A DNA stretch of 64,000 nt from Rufibacter hautae (GCF_008271695.1 NZ_VKKY01000002.1:62001-126000), one strand, 5' to 3'; shown: positions 16,105 to 23,710, counted from the first letter of the stretch. Numbers and translations: made by a program. The notes: a model not told the origin generated them from the sequence alone.

Positions 16105-16950
16105 ATGCGTCAGCTACAGGTACATATTGATTCAAATTCAGGCTTTTGCTTTGGGGTAATCTATGCCATTCAGATGGCCGAGGACTTGCTGGAGGAACAG
16201 GGTTACTTATATTGCCTGGGAGACATCGTACACAATGATGTGGAGGTGGAGCGATTGCAGCAAAAGGGCCTACGGATCATCAACTATGATATTCTAAGAA
16301 CCCTCCGGGACGAATGCGTGCTCATCAGGGCTCATGGCGAGCCGCCTTCTACCTACCAATTGGCGCTCCAGAACAACCTCACGTTGGTAGACGCTTCCTG
16401 CCCGGTGGTGCTTAAACTGCAGAACCGCATCAAGAACTCCTTTGATAAGAAAGACCAGATTTTCATCTACGGCAAACACGGCCACGCCGAAGTGCTGGGC
16501 TTGCTGGGCCAGACGAACAACGAGGCCGTGGTCTTTGAGAACCTGGATGAACTGCTGCGCCACGAGCTGCCGCAGAACATCACCCTCTACAGCCAAACCA
16601 CCAAAAGCACCGATAACTTCTACCGTATCAAGAGTGAGCTGGAAACCCGGGGCTACTCCGTAGACGCCAATGACACCATCTGCCGCCAGGTCTCTAACCG
16701 CGACAAAGAACTGCGCCGGTTTGCCCAGCAGTATGACAAGGTGATCTTTGTCTCCGGTACCAAATCCTCCAACGGCCGGGTGCTCTACCAGGTCTGCAAA
16801 GACACCAATCCCAACACGTTCTTCGTATCAAAGGTGGAAGAATTGAACCCAGATTGGTTTGAGCTCGGCGATACCATCGGGGTTTGTGGCGCCACGTCCA
16901 CACCCATGTGGCTCATGGAAGAAGTGCGCAAGGCCCTGGTGACGTTCTAA
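16105..16950 (+). CDS. ispH: 4-hydroxy-3-methylbut-2-enyl diphosphate reductase
   Basis: A 281-aa iron-sulfur enzyme of the MEP pathway. It makes isopentenyl and dimethylallyl diphosphate, the precursors of carotenoids, quinones and undecaprenol. The three cluster cysteines are C15 (SGFCFGV), C99 (DASCPVV) and C193 (TICRQVSNRD). The conserved IRAHGEPP, GKHGHAEVLG and SQTTKS segments are present. The length suits IspH (280-310 aa). Placement between crtB and crtW suggests that precursor supply is co-regulated with pigment synthesis. Confidence 0.94.
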   Translation: MRQLQVHIDSNSGFCFGVIYAIQMAEDLLEEQGYLYCLGDIVHNDVEVERLQQKGLRIINYDILRTLRDECVLIRAHGEPPSTYQLALQNNLTLVDASCPVVLKLQNRIKNSFDKKDQIFIYGKHGHAEVLGLLGQTNNEAVVFENLDELLRHELPQNITLYSQTTKSTDNFYRIKSELETRGYSVDANDTICRQVSNRDKELRRFAQQYDKVIFVSGTKSSNGRVLYQVCKDTNPNTFFVSKVEELNPDWFELGDTIGVCGATSTPMWLMEEVRKALVTF

Positions 16951-16969
16951 TTCTTCTCACCCGGCATCT

Positions 16970-17005
16970 GTTTTAGGCTTCTTTTGCTAAAATGAGCCGT
17001 TAAAC
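16970..17005. repeat. 36-bp dispersed palindrome, copy 7
   Basis: GTTTTAGGCTTCTTTTG on the left and CTAAAATGAGCCGTTAAAC on the right. It begins 20 bases after the ispH stop codon and ends 11 bases before the TGTAACTTG motif. Confidence 0.75.
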
Positions 17006-17015
17006 AAACCAAACC

Positions 17016-17024
17016 TGTAACTTG
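17016..17024 (+). promoter_or_regulatory. candidate ECF promoter motif upstream of crtW
   Basis: TGTAACTTG, identical to the motif upstream of crtI. A CTAGATTC sequence 18 bases into the site could be the -10 part. It is 124 bases before the TTG start of crtW and 23 bases before a 34-codon open frame. Confidence 0.4.
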
Positions 17025-17047
17025 CCTTTACCGCTAGATTCCCTGAC

Positions 17048-17152
17048 ATGGAAGTGCCTTCCGAGGTTTACAAACGGGTACATCAACAGGATCATCGGCA
17101 GAGAGGACACGAGTTACGTATAAGTCAGGAAGTCAAATACTATCAGTTTTGA
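17048..17152 (+). CDS. possible 34-aa upstream open frame coupled to crtW
   Basis: An ATG at 17048 opens 34 codons (MEVPSEVYKRVHQQDHRQRG and 14 more) ending at TGA 17150-17152. The stop overlaps the TTG start of crtW by two bases (TTTTGA), the geometry of translational coupling. The peptide has no known relatives that I recognise. If transcription starts from the motif at 17016, the start point would fall close to this ATG, so it might not be translated. It is reported as a low-confidence leader. Confidence 0.25.
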   Translation: MEVPSEVYKRVHQQDHRQRGHELRISQEVKYYQF

Positions 17153-17853
17153 GGCTATTTTTTCAGAAACATACCGGAATCATCATCGCGGCGGCTATTC
17201 TGCTGGCCTGGGGGAGCGTGCTGTGGTTTCTGCTGCACTGGCAGGTGAGTTTCTGGTCGCCTTTGACCTACCTGGCCGTGCTGGTGATGACCCACCTCTA
17301 CACGGGTCTGTTCATCACGGCCCATGACGCCATGCACGGCGTGGTAGCTCCCGGAAATAAGAAACTGAACACCATCATCGGTACCATCACCGCCGGACTG
17401 TTCGCGTTCAATTACTACGGCCGGCTGTATCCCAAACACCACCTGCACCACCGCCACGTCGCCACCGACCAAGACCCAGATTACCACGGCGGAAACTTCT
17501 TCCTGTGGTTCTTCAATTTTGCTCGGCAATACATCACCATAATCCAGATGATTTTGATGGGGGCGGCCTATAATCTGCTCCAACTTTGGTTCCCGAAGGA
17601 GAATATTATCCTGTTCTGGATGGTACCCGCCATATTAGCCACATTCCAGCTATTTTACTTCGGGACGTACCTGCCCCACCGTGGGGAGCACGAGCCGGAT
17701 AACCGCCACAAGTCCTCTACCCAGGGTCGTAACCACCTGTGGGCCTTTATCAGTTGCTACTTTTTCGGGTACCATTACGAGCACCATGACAAACCTTACC
17801 TGCCTTGGTGGAAGTTGTACCAAGAGAAAGACCGGTTGGTAAAAGACAGATAA
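17149..17853 (+). CDS. crtW: beta-carotene ketolase-like fatty acid desaturase family protein
   Basis: A 234-aa membrane di-iron enzyme. It has the three histidine boxes of the desaturase/CrtW group: HDAMHG (about 62-67), HHLHHRHV (about 97-104) and HYEHHDKP (about 208-215), with hydrophobic segments between. Length, the TYLPHRGEHEPDN segment and neighbourhood favour a CrtW-type C4 ketolase, giving echinenone or canthaxanthin and, together with CrtZ, astaxanthin-type pigments. A general fatty acid desaturase is the alternative. The start appears to be TTG, because no ATG or GTG lies upstream in frame. It is followed by a 36-bp palindrome and a strong two-way terminator. Confidence 0.85.
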   Translation: MRLFFQKHTGIIIAAAILLAWGSVLWFLLHWQVSFWSPLTYLAVLVMTHLYTGLFITAHDAMHGVVAPGNKKLNTIIGTITAGLFAFNYYGRLYPKHHLHHRHVATDQDPDYHGGNFFLWFFNFARQYITIIQMILMGAAYNLLQLWFPKENIILFWMVPAILATFQLFYFGTYLPHRGEHEPDNRHKSSTQGRNHLWAFISCYFFGYHYEHHDKPYLPWWKLYQEKDRLVKDR

Positions 17854-17855
17854 TC

Positions 17856-17891
17856 GTTTAGACTTCCTTTTCAGGAAAATAGCTTGAAAAC
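17856..17891. repeat. 36-bp dispersed palindrome, copy 8
   Basis: GTTTAGACTTCCTTTTC on the left and GGAAAATAGCTTGAAAAC on the right. It begins two bases after the crtW stop codon and its last five bases are the first bases of the terminator stem. Confidence 0.75.
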
Positions 17892-17940
17892 AGAAAGCCC
17901 CGGCGGGATTGAATTCAATCCTGCCAGGGCTTTCTGTTTT
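17887..17940. terminator. bidirectional terminator between crtW and M1 peptidase
   Basis: AAAACAGAAAGCCC (17887-17900) pairs perfectly with GGGCTTTCTGTTTT (17927-17940). The interior GGCGGGATTGAA/TTCAATCCTGCC pairs as well, with one G-T. The A and T runs at both ends make it work in both directions between convergent genes. Confidence 0.9.
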
Positions 17941-17950
17941 GTGCCAAGGT

Positions 17951-19822
17951 TTACTTCACATCATACACATTGTCCCTTGGGTAAGAATCCGGGACGTAGG
18001 TGCCTTTCAGTTCCAGTTTTTTCACGGCTTTGGCGGGTTTGAAATCTACCTGCACGGTGCTGTTGCCGCTTTCCCAGACAGAAATGTTGCGGCTGATTTT
18101 GGACGTGCTGTTATCCGCGTACGTGACCACCAATTCCACAGGTACGGGCTTGGTGCCTTTTGACTGCACGGTGACCTGGTACTGACCGGCTTGCTGCTGC
18201 ACCCCGGCAATGGCTAGATCTGGGTAGCCTTCGTCAAAAAACCAGCGTTTCCAGAACCAGTTGAGGTTGCGACCCGCGCCGGCGTTCATGGCGTTAAAGA
18301 AATCCCAAGGCAGCGGATGTTTGCCGTTCCATTGCGAGATGTAGTGGTGCAGGGCTTTGGTGAAGAGTTCGTCGCCCAGCATCTGTTTTACATACAGGTA
18401 ACCCAAGGCCGGTTTGGGGTAGGAGTTCAGGAAGAAAGGCGCGCCGTTCTGCTGATTTGTGAGCGTCATGATGGGCATGTCGGCCTCCGTGGCGGCCATC
18501 TGAGCATAGGGCATCACTCCGTAATCGTCTTCCAGTTTAGGGTCGATGATGGAGGAAATAATCCATTCGCCGATGGTGGCCCAGCCTTCGTCCATCCAGC
18601 CGTACTTGGTTTCGTTTGTGCCCATGTAGAAAGGGAACATGGTGTGGAAGATCTCGTGGTCGGTGAGGGTGATGGCGTCATCGCGGGTTTTCACGGGGTT
18701 GTCGTTCACCATCATAGGATATTCCATCTGGTCCAACCCATCAAAAACGGTTTCGTGGGAGTAGGGGAAAGGCCACTTAGGGAAGGTATAGCTCATGCTT
18801 TCCACCGTTTTGCGGGCGAAATGGATGACCTCCTCAAAATCGTGGTGCTCTGGGTTGTAGGCCACATCCACGCGGGTGCGGCGTTTGGTTTTGGGGTCCA
18901 CTACCAGGCTGCTGGAATTCCAGAGGTAATGGTCTGAGGTGGCGAACACAAAATCCACTACGTTATCAGCGGTGAACTTCCAGGTGTTGCGGGCATTGGG
19001 CGCAGTGATGTCGCGGCGCTGGAGGTCATTCTTTTCGATGACGGCGGTGATGGCGTCTTTCCGCTCGGCATCCTGCAGGCGCTTGGCGTACTTCTTCGTG
19101 AGCACGGCATCGGCGTTTTTCAGGTCACCGGTGGCCCAGACCACAAAGTCTTTGGGTACCGTGATCTCGGCATTGAACGAGCAGAAATCGTTGTAGAACT
19201 CAGCCGGACCCAAGTACGGGATGCGGTTCCAGCCGTCCACATCGTCATACACCGCGATGCGCGGGAAGAAGTACGCCACGAAGGCCGCGCCCTGCGGGTC
19301 TACCTGGCCGGTGCGCATGTGCGAGCCCGCGTTGAGGGTATAGTGGTACGCAATGGAGAAACTGGCCTTCTGTTTAGGCGCCAACGGCTTGATGGGCAGA
19401 ACCATGTTGGTGCCGTCAATGCGCAGTTTCTGCACATTCTGGGGCTCCTGGTTTACCTGCAAGCGCTCAATCTGCACGCCTTCGTGAATGTCCTCGGGAT
19501 CGATGGTATTGGCCCGGGGCGCTCCTCTCTGGTAATAGTTGGGGTACAGCTTGAACACGATCTGCTTGAGCGTATCGGGGCTGTTGTTCGTGTAGGAGAT
19601 GTCCACGGTTCCGGCCAGTTTCCGCGAAGACGGGTCAAAATCTACCTTAATGGTATAGTCGGCGGTGTTCTGCCAGTAGCTTTTACCCGGCGTACCGTCC
19701 AGGCTGCGGGTGCCTTTCTGGTACGCAGCCGCGATGTTGCGGGGCATGGGCAGTTGTTGGGCAAAGGCGCTGGTGCTCAACGTGAGCAAAGCACAGAAAA
19801 GAAGTTGTTTAGGCGTTCGCAT
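17951..19822 (-). CDS. secreted M1 family metallopeptidase
   Basis: A 623-aa zinc aminopeptidase. It has a signal peptide (MRTPKQLLFCALLTLSTSAFA), an N-terminal beta domain and a gluzincin catalytic domain with H389-E390-I-F-H393, 18 residues and E412 (HEIFH ... WMDEGWA), the exact HExxH-x18-E zinc site. The usual GAMEN exopeptidase motif seems to be replaced by DQMEYPMMV, which would alter how the substrate N-terminus is held. The C-terminal 90 residues form a beta-rich domain. It acts in the periplasm or outside the cell in peptide breakdown. It is a single gene convergent with crtW. Confidence 0.9.
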   Translation of the reverse strand: MRTPKQLLFCALLTLSTSAFAQQLPMPRNIAAAYQKGTRSLDGTPGKSYWQNTADYTIKVDFDPSSRKLAGTVDISYTNNSPDTLKQIVFKLYPNYYQRGAPRANTIDPEDIHEGVQIERLQVNQEPQNVQKLRIDGTNMVLPIKPLAPKQKASFSIAYHYTLNAGSHMRTGQVDPQGAAFVAYFFPRIAVYDDVDGWNRIPYLGPAEFYNDFCSFNAEITVPKDFVVWATGDLKNADAVLTKKYAKRLQDAERKDAITAVIEKNDLQRRDITAPNARNTWKFTADNVVDFVFATSDHYLWNSSSLVVDPKTKRRTRVDVAYNPEHHDFEEVIHFARKTVESMSYTFPKWPFPYSHETVFDGLDQMEYPMMVNDNPVKTRDDAITLTDHEIFHTMFPFYMGTNETKYGWMDEGWATIGEWIISSIIDPKLEDDYGVMPYAQMAATEADMPIMTLTNQQNGAPFFLNSYPKPALGYLYVKQMLGDELFTKALHHYISQWNGKHPLPWDFFNAMNAGAGRNLNWFWKRWFFDEGYPDLAIAGVQQQAGQYQVTVQSKGTKPVPVELVVTYADNSTSKISRNISVWESGNSTVQVDFKPAKAVKKLELKGTYVPDSYPRDNVYDVK

Positions 19823-19853
19823 TCAGTGGGGCCAGGTTTAGAAGATGGCACAC

Positions 19854-19861
19854 TAAAGGTA
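19854..19861 (-). promoter_or_regulatory. -7 box for M1 peptidase gene
   Basis: On the minus strand this reads TACCTTTA, one mismatch from TAnnTTTG, 32 bases upstream of the ATG at 19822. I saw no convincing -33 TTTG. Confidence 0.4.
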
Positions 19862-19925
19862 AGCGCTTTCTCTTTTTGGTGGGTCACCCCAGCCCAAATT
19901 TCCTGGGGGAAAAGCCAAAGCGGGT

Positions 19926-19961
19926 GTTTCAAGCCCATTTTTCTGAAAGGAGGCCTGAATT
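19926..19961. repeat. 36-bp dispersed palindrome, copy 9
   Basis: GTTTCAAGCCCATTTTTC on the left and GAAAGGAGGCCTGAATT on the right. It lies in the 397-base spacer 19823-20219, which otherwise holds only copy 10, a terminator and the M1 promoter. Confidence 0.65.
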
Positions 19962-20112
19962 ATCGGTATAAAATTTTGCATTCCATTAGAGGGTAAGCCG
20001 AGTAGGTTTTAAGCCAATTGTAGATGTAAGTGGCTAACATGTACGAACCACAGCCTGCGCCCAGATTCTAAATCAAGGCTAAGGTTGATTTTATAGGCAA
20101 ATTCGAATTTCT

Positions 20113-20148
20113 GTTTTGGGCAGGTTTCTGGAAAAGGATGCCGTAAAC
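20113..20148. repeat. 36-bp dispersed palindrome, copy 10
   Basis: GTTTTGGGCAGGTTTCTGG on the left and AAAAGGATGCCGTAAAC on the right. It is 11 bases from the terminator stem that follows. Confidence 0.65.
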
Positions 20149-20159
20149 GGAGGTTTTGG

Positions 20160-20202
20160 AAAACAAGAAAGCCTGCTCTTGAGGAACAGGCTTTCTTGTT
20201 TT
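20160..20202 (-). terminator. terminator of the HMA/TonB operon
   Basis: AAAACAAGAAAGCCTG (20160-20175) and CAGGCTTTCTTGTTTT (20187-20202) form a perfect 16-bp stem with an 11-base loop. Reading on the minus strand it follows the HMA gene stop codon by 17 bases. Confidence 0.9.
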
Positions 20203-20219
20203 ATAGGTAGTGGAGAGGC

Positions 20220-20570
20220 TTAGTGAACAGCGTCTTTTTTGCAGCATCCATCCAGCCGGTCGTAGGCACGTGGAGTGGCCTTGGTGTCATCGGCGTCATA
20301 GCCTAACTCGTTCACGGCTTTTCTCAGTTTCTCTACCGATGTTTTCTGGCCGTTGAAAGAAACGGTAAGCACTTTGGAGTCTACGTCCAAGGTGGCTTTG
20401 TTCACGCCTTTCTCGTAAGCCAGGCCTTTTTCAATAGTGGCTTTGCACATATCGCACACCGCCGAGGTCTTGATTTTCACCTCTTCGGCTTTGCCGCCGC
20501 CTTGGGCGAAAGAGAAAGAAGCCAAACCGGTGAGCACTAAGGAAAGCATCCAGATTTTAAGGGTTTTCAT
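20220..20570 (-). CDS. secreted heavy-metal-associated (HMA) domain protein
   Basis: A 116-aa exported metal-binding protein. A signal peptide (MKTLKIWMLSLVLTGLASFSFA) is followed by an HMA ferredoxin-like fold with the metal site C39-D-M-C42 (SAVCDMCKATIEKGL). The tail has a further CC pair (GCCKKD). Such proteins bind Cu(I) or a similar soft metal in the periplasm. It is the last gene of an apparent operon with an HYC_CC_PP protein and a TonB receptor. The metal is inferred from the family. Confidence 0.9.
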   Translation of the reverse strand: MKTLKIWMLSLVLTGLASFSFAQGGGKAEEVKIKTSAVCDMCKATIEKGLAYEKGVNKATLDVDSKVLTVSFNGQKTSVEKLRKAVNELGYDADDTKATPRAYDRLDGCCKKDAVH

Positions 20571-20616
20571 TTGTTTTGGGTTATGGTTGAAGATATTCGT
20601 TTAAGTTCTGCCTTCT

Positions 20617-20652
20617 GTTTTAGGCCTGTTTTGCCATAATCGGGCCAAAAAC
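20617..20652. repeat. 36-bp dispersed palindrome, copy 11
   Basis: GTTTTAGGCCTGTTTTGCC on the left and GGGCCAAAAAC on the right. It directly abuts the left arm of the word-repeat pair at 20653. Confidence 0.75.
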
Positions 20653-20730
20653 CATTCATTATTGATTGTTTATTGCTGATTGTTTTCTGGTTTTTTGATA
20701 AAGCAATCAACAATCAACCATGAGCAATTA
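20653..20730. repeat. inverted word-repeat pair between TonB and HMA genes
   Basis: The left arm (20653-20684) repeats ATTGATTGTTTATTGCTGATTG-type words; the right arm (20702-20730) repeats AATCAACAATCAACC and AGCAATTA. They are inverted relative to each other with a spacer of about 17 bases. The right arm ends inside the TonB gene stop codon at 20728. Confidence 0.7.
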
Positions 20731-22950
20731 TTTCAGGGTAAAGCGCAGGCCGGCGTAAATCACCCGCCCGATGACTGGGGCCCATACCATGCTGGCGTCA
20801 AACTCCTGACCGAAGGGATTGTCAGCGCCCACAATGGGGTTCTTCTGTTTGTAATCCAGCAGGTTTTCGCCGCCCAGGTACACTTCCCAACGTTTGAACG
20901 CCCGCGTGATCTGACCATTAAACACCGCGTACGGGCTAACAGTTCGGGTCATGATGGAGGTTTCGTGGTGGTTCATGTCGTGGTCCATGGAGGGCACCAG
21001 CCTCTTCCCGAACCACTGGGCCGTTAGATCGGCGCGCCACTTGTCAAAAGGCGTCGCGAAGCCCAGGTTCAGGAAGGCGCGGTGGTTGGGGATGAACGGG
21101 CGCCGCAATAGCTCGCCGTTGTAGGTGGTGCGCACGTCAAAGTACTTGTAGGCTGCCTTTATGTCCAGCATGGACGTGAGCTCGTACTGCACCTCGGCTT
21201 GGAAGCTTTTGGAGAATGAACGTCCGTTCAGGTTCGTGAACGCCACCTGATACGGGCTGCTGTACATATCGGGCACAATCTGGTTCTGGAAGGTGGTGTA
21301 GTAGTAATCGGTGATGAAGGCGCCTTTGCGCTCGCCCACCTCAAAGTACTGTGTGAAGCTTCCGCCCAGGTTCCAGGCTTTTTCGGGCTGCAGATCGTTC
21401 TGGAAAAAGAAAGCGCGGTTGCTGATGAGCGAGGCCACGTTCTCGGCGATAGGATTGGCTACCCTAAAGCCTTTTCCGGCCGCTACCCGCACAATGGAGT
21501 TGGGGTTGAAATCATACTTCACGTTGAACCGGGGCGTGTACACCCAGCCATAGAGATTGTGATGATCGGCACGTACGCCGCCTACCAACGTCAGATTGGT
21601 GCTGTTTTGGTAAATATACTCGAAAAACGCGCCGGGTACCCGCTCTTGGCGTTTCAGACGCTGCCCGGCCAGGTTCTCCTGGTAGTCTTCGTACTGGTAG
21701 CTCAGCCCGGTTTTGTACGTGTGGGCCGTGTTCCCAAACGCCGACTGGAAAATCAGATTGGCCAATCCGGTGTTCTGGAAGCCTTTGTAAGGTCTAGTAC
21801 CATACTGCGAGTCAAAGTCGTGCCGGGCCCCGGAAAGAATCAACCCGATGCTCTGATACGGCTTATTTTTGAACGTGTAGGAAGTTTTGGAAAAGCCACT
21901 CACGCGGTCTGTCTCTGACTCAGTACCGTAAAAACTGCCTTCCTGCTGCGGCATACCCGAGCGGTAGCCTACCTGCCCCCCAATCCGGGTTTCCCGTAAG
22001 GCCTGGATGCCAAGCTCGGCTACCCACTGCTTGCCCGTGTTGTACTTCCACTTGTTGAACACGTTGTAATGCTTGCCCAGCGGCAGGTCCAGAAAACCGT
22101 CGTGGTTGTTGTCCACCCGATTGCTGAGCTGGTCGGTGTGCAGCATGAGCACGGTGCTGAGCTTGGGCGTAAGCGTGAAGGAGGTGTTCACGTTGGCATC
22201 CCACTTGGCCAAACTGTTGCCGTAGAGGTTCACAAACACCCGGTCAGACTTCTCCGGATCTTTCAGCCGTACGTTCACCTGCCCCGAGATCGACTCATAG
22301 CCATTCAACACCGAGCCGGTGCCTTTGATGATGTCTATGGCCTCTATATAAGTACCGGACAGGTAATTCAGGCGGTAGGGGGTAGCCAAGCCGCGTAGGG
22401 CCGGCACGTTGTCGGTGGTCATTAAGGTGTAGGCTCCGTCCAGGCCCAGCATCTGGATCTGCTTCGCGCCAGACACCGCATCTGAGGTGGAAACCTCTAC
22501 TGAGGCGTTTGTCTCAAAACTCTCGGCCAAGTTGCAGCACGCCGATTTGGTCAGGTCCTTGGCCGTGATCACCTGCGAGTTGGTAGGCGTCATGGCCGAG
22601 TATCGGTCCTGTTTTCCCGTGATGGTCACTTCCTTGATGGAGGTAACAGATTTCAATTGCACTACTAGATGGGAACGGCCCTGCACCTGCACCGTGTCTG
22701 GTTTGTAACCGATGTACGTGACTAGAATGGCGGTTTGCCCGGCAGGGGCAGGAGCCAGCGTGAAGTGGCCGTTGGCATCAGTGCTGGTAGCTTGGTTTGT
22801 GCCCAGCCAGATCACCGAGGCCCCGATGAGCGGGGTGGCGTTGGCCGCATCTACCACGCGGCCTGCCAGGTTTTGGGCCTGTCCTGCAAAAGAAAGCAGA
22901 AGCCCCAAGAGTGTCATTGCCCAGAAAGCACGACGTCTATAAGATAACAT
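20728..22950 (-). CDS. TonB-dependent outer membrane receptor
   Basis: A 740-aa outer membrane receptor from the ATG at 22950. A signal peptide (MLSYRRRAFWAMTLLGLLLS then FAGQAQ) is followed by a carboxypeptidase-regulatory-like beta domain (about 28-115), a plug domain (about 120-250) and a beta barrel that ends in a C-terminal phenylalanine-containing strand (GRVIYAGLRFTLK). The open frame extends to 23124, but the added residues do not look like a receptor N-terminus. An ATG at 22977 is the alternative. The neighbouring HMA and HYC_CC_PP genes suggest a metal, probably copper, as the transported or sensed substrate. Confidence 0.9.
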   Translation of the reverse strand: MLSYRRRAFWAMTLLGLLLSFAGQAQNLAGRVVDAANATPLIGASVIWLGTNQATSTDANGHFTLAPAPAGQTAILVTYIGYKPDTVQVQGRSHLVVQLKSVTSIKEVTITGKQDRYSAMTPTNSQVITAKDLTKSACCNLAESFETNASVEVSTSDAVSGAKQIQMLGLDGAYTLMTTDNVPALRGLATPYRLNYLSGTYIEAIDIIKGTGSVLNGYESISGQVNVRLKDPEKSDRVFVNLYGNSLAKWDANVNTSFTLTPKLSTVLMLHTDQLSNRVDNNHDGFLDLPLGKHYNVFNKWKYNTGKQWVAELGIQALRETRIGGQVGYRSGMPQQEGSFYGTESETDRVSGFSKTSYTFKNKPYQSIGLILSGARHDFDSQYGTRPYKGFQNTGLANLIFQSAFGNTAHTYKTGLSYQYEDYQENLAGQRLKRQERVPGAFFEYIYQNSTNLTLVGGVRADHHNLYGWVYTPRFNVKYDFNPNSIVRVAAGKGFRVANPIAENVASLISNRAFFFQNDLQPEKAWNLGGSFTQYFEVGERKGAFITDYYYTTFQNQIVPDMYSSPYQVAFTNLNGRSFSKSFQAEVQYELTSMLDIKAAYKYFDVRTTYNGELLRRPFIPNHRAFLNLGFATPFDKWRADLTAQWFGKRLVPSMDHDMNHHETSIMTRTVSPYAVFNGQITRAFKRWEVYLGGENLLDYKQKNPIVGADNPFGQEFDASMVWAPVIGRVIYAGLRFTLK

Positions 22951-23008
22951 GGATTGGATTTCATTTAGATTCAACATCTTTTCTGAAGGCAAAAACGCAG
23001 CTGACGCC

Positions 23009-23044
23009 GTTTTCTGCCCGATTTGTGAAAAGTAGGACCTAAAC
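23009..23044. repeat. 36-bp dispersed palindrome, copy 12, overlaps gene end
   Basis: GTTTTCTGCCCGATTTGTG on the left and AAAAGTAGGACCTAAAC on the right. Its right end lies in the coding sequence of the HYC_CC_PP gene and contributes that gene's last codon and TAG stop. Confidence 0.7.
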
Positions 23045-23473
23045 GATAAGGGTGTGCAGGCGGTGCAGGAGTTCCCGGCCCGCCAGCGGTGGGGAGCTAT
23101 CTGAATAAAAAGCCCAGGAACCAATGACCGGCACGGTAGCTACCGGCGGCACCAGAAAAGAAGTAGTGAGCATGGGCGAGATAGCCAGCAATTCCACCTT
23201 GCTGAATTTCAGGATGGAAGGAATGTCCAGTTTGTGGTAGGTCACTGAAAAGCTGCAGCAAGACTGCTGGTCCACCTTGGTGACCTCCGCTGGGCAAGAA
23301 GACTTTTTCTCCGCCGCGCAACAGTCAGAGCCATCAGATTTCAGTCCGGCTTCCTCCATTTGAGACATGCCCAACATGGCACAGAACCTATGCGTTGCTG
23401 CCACGCCAATAGAGCCCGTCAGGAGGCAAAAAGCCACTACCAGAAGCACAATATGTCGGAGTTTCCCACGCAT
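23039..23473 (-). CDS. HYC_CC_PP family protein (small cysteine-rich exported protein)
   Basis: A 144-aa protein from the ATG at 23473. The signal helix RHIVLLVVAFCLLTGSIGVA is followed by THRFC, DCC, SSC and SCC cysteine motifs and a late DSSPPLAGREL segment, which is the pattern of the HYC_CC_PP family. This family sits in front of TonB receptors and HMA proteins in many Bacteroidota. Its cysteine pairs suggest metal binding in the periplasm. The frame is open 15 codons upstream to 23518, but the hydrophobic signal starts at 23473. A minus-strand TATCTTTG box ends only 4 bases before that ATG. Confidence 0.85.
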   Translation of the reverse strand: MRGKLRHIVLLVVAFCLLTGSIGVAATHRFCAMLGMSQMEEAGLKSDGSDCCAAEKKSSCPAEVTKVDQQSCCSFSVTYHKLDIPSILKFSKVELLAISPMLTTSFLVPPVATVPVIGSWAFYSDSSPPLAGRELLHRLHTLIV

Positions 23474-23477
23474 ACCG

Positions 23478-23485
23478 CAAAGATA
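23478..23485 (-). promoter_or_regulatory. -7 box TATCTTTG for the HYC_CC_PP-TonB-HMA operon
   Basis: A perfect TAnnTTTG on the minus strand that ends 4 bases before the proposed ATG at 23473. If this promoter is used, the transcript would be leaderless or nearly so. Confidence 0.45.
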
Positions 23486-23638
23486 TGGAATTTCGCTCCA
23501 CTTTCCTCCACCTTCCACCCACCGCCGGTTTTTAGGGGGATTTTTAGCTTTATAATTTATGTAAGTAATTGTTAATCAATATACTGTGTAAGTGTTCACG
23601 TGTTATTTAGCAAATATTTCAGAAAGGTTTTCCAAAAC

Positions 23639-23710
23639 TTATCCCGAAGTGAAAGAGGGAAAATGTGGATAATGTGTATAAGTGGAGTGGATAACCATGA
23701 TTTATCCACA
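23639..23710. promoter_or_regulatory. cluster of DnaA-box-like sites upstream of mraZ
   Basis: Two perfect boxes are present, TGTGGATAA (23664-23672, reverse) and TTATCCACA (23702-23710, forward). Two sites match at 8 of 9, TGTGTATAA (23673-23681) and AGTGGATAA (23686-23694). One matches at 7 of 9, TTATCCCGA (23639-23647). Five sites in 72 bases next to an AT-rich stretch could regulate the dcw promoter or mark a replication origin. Confidence 0.55.
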
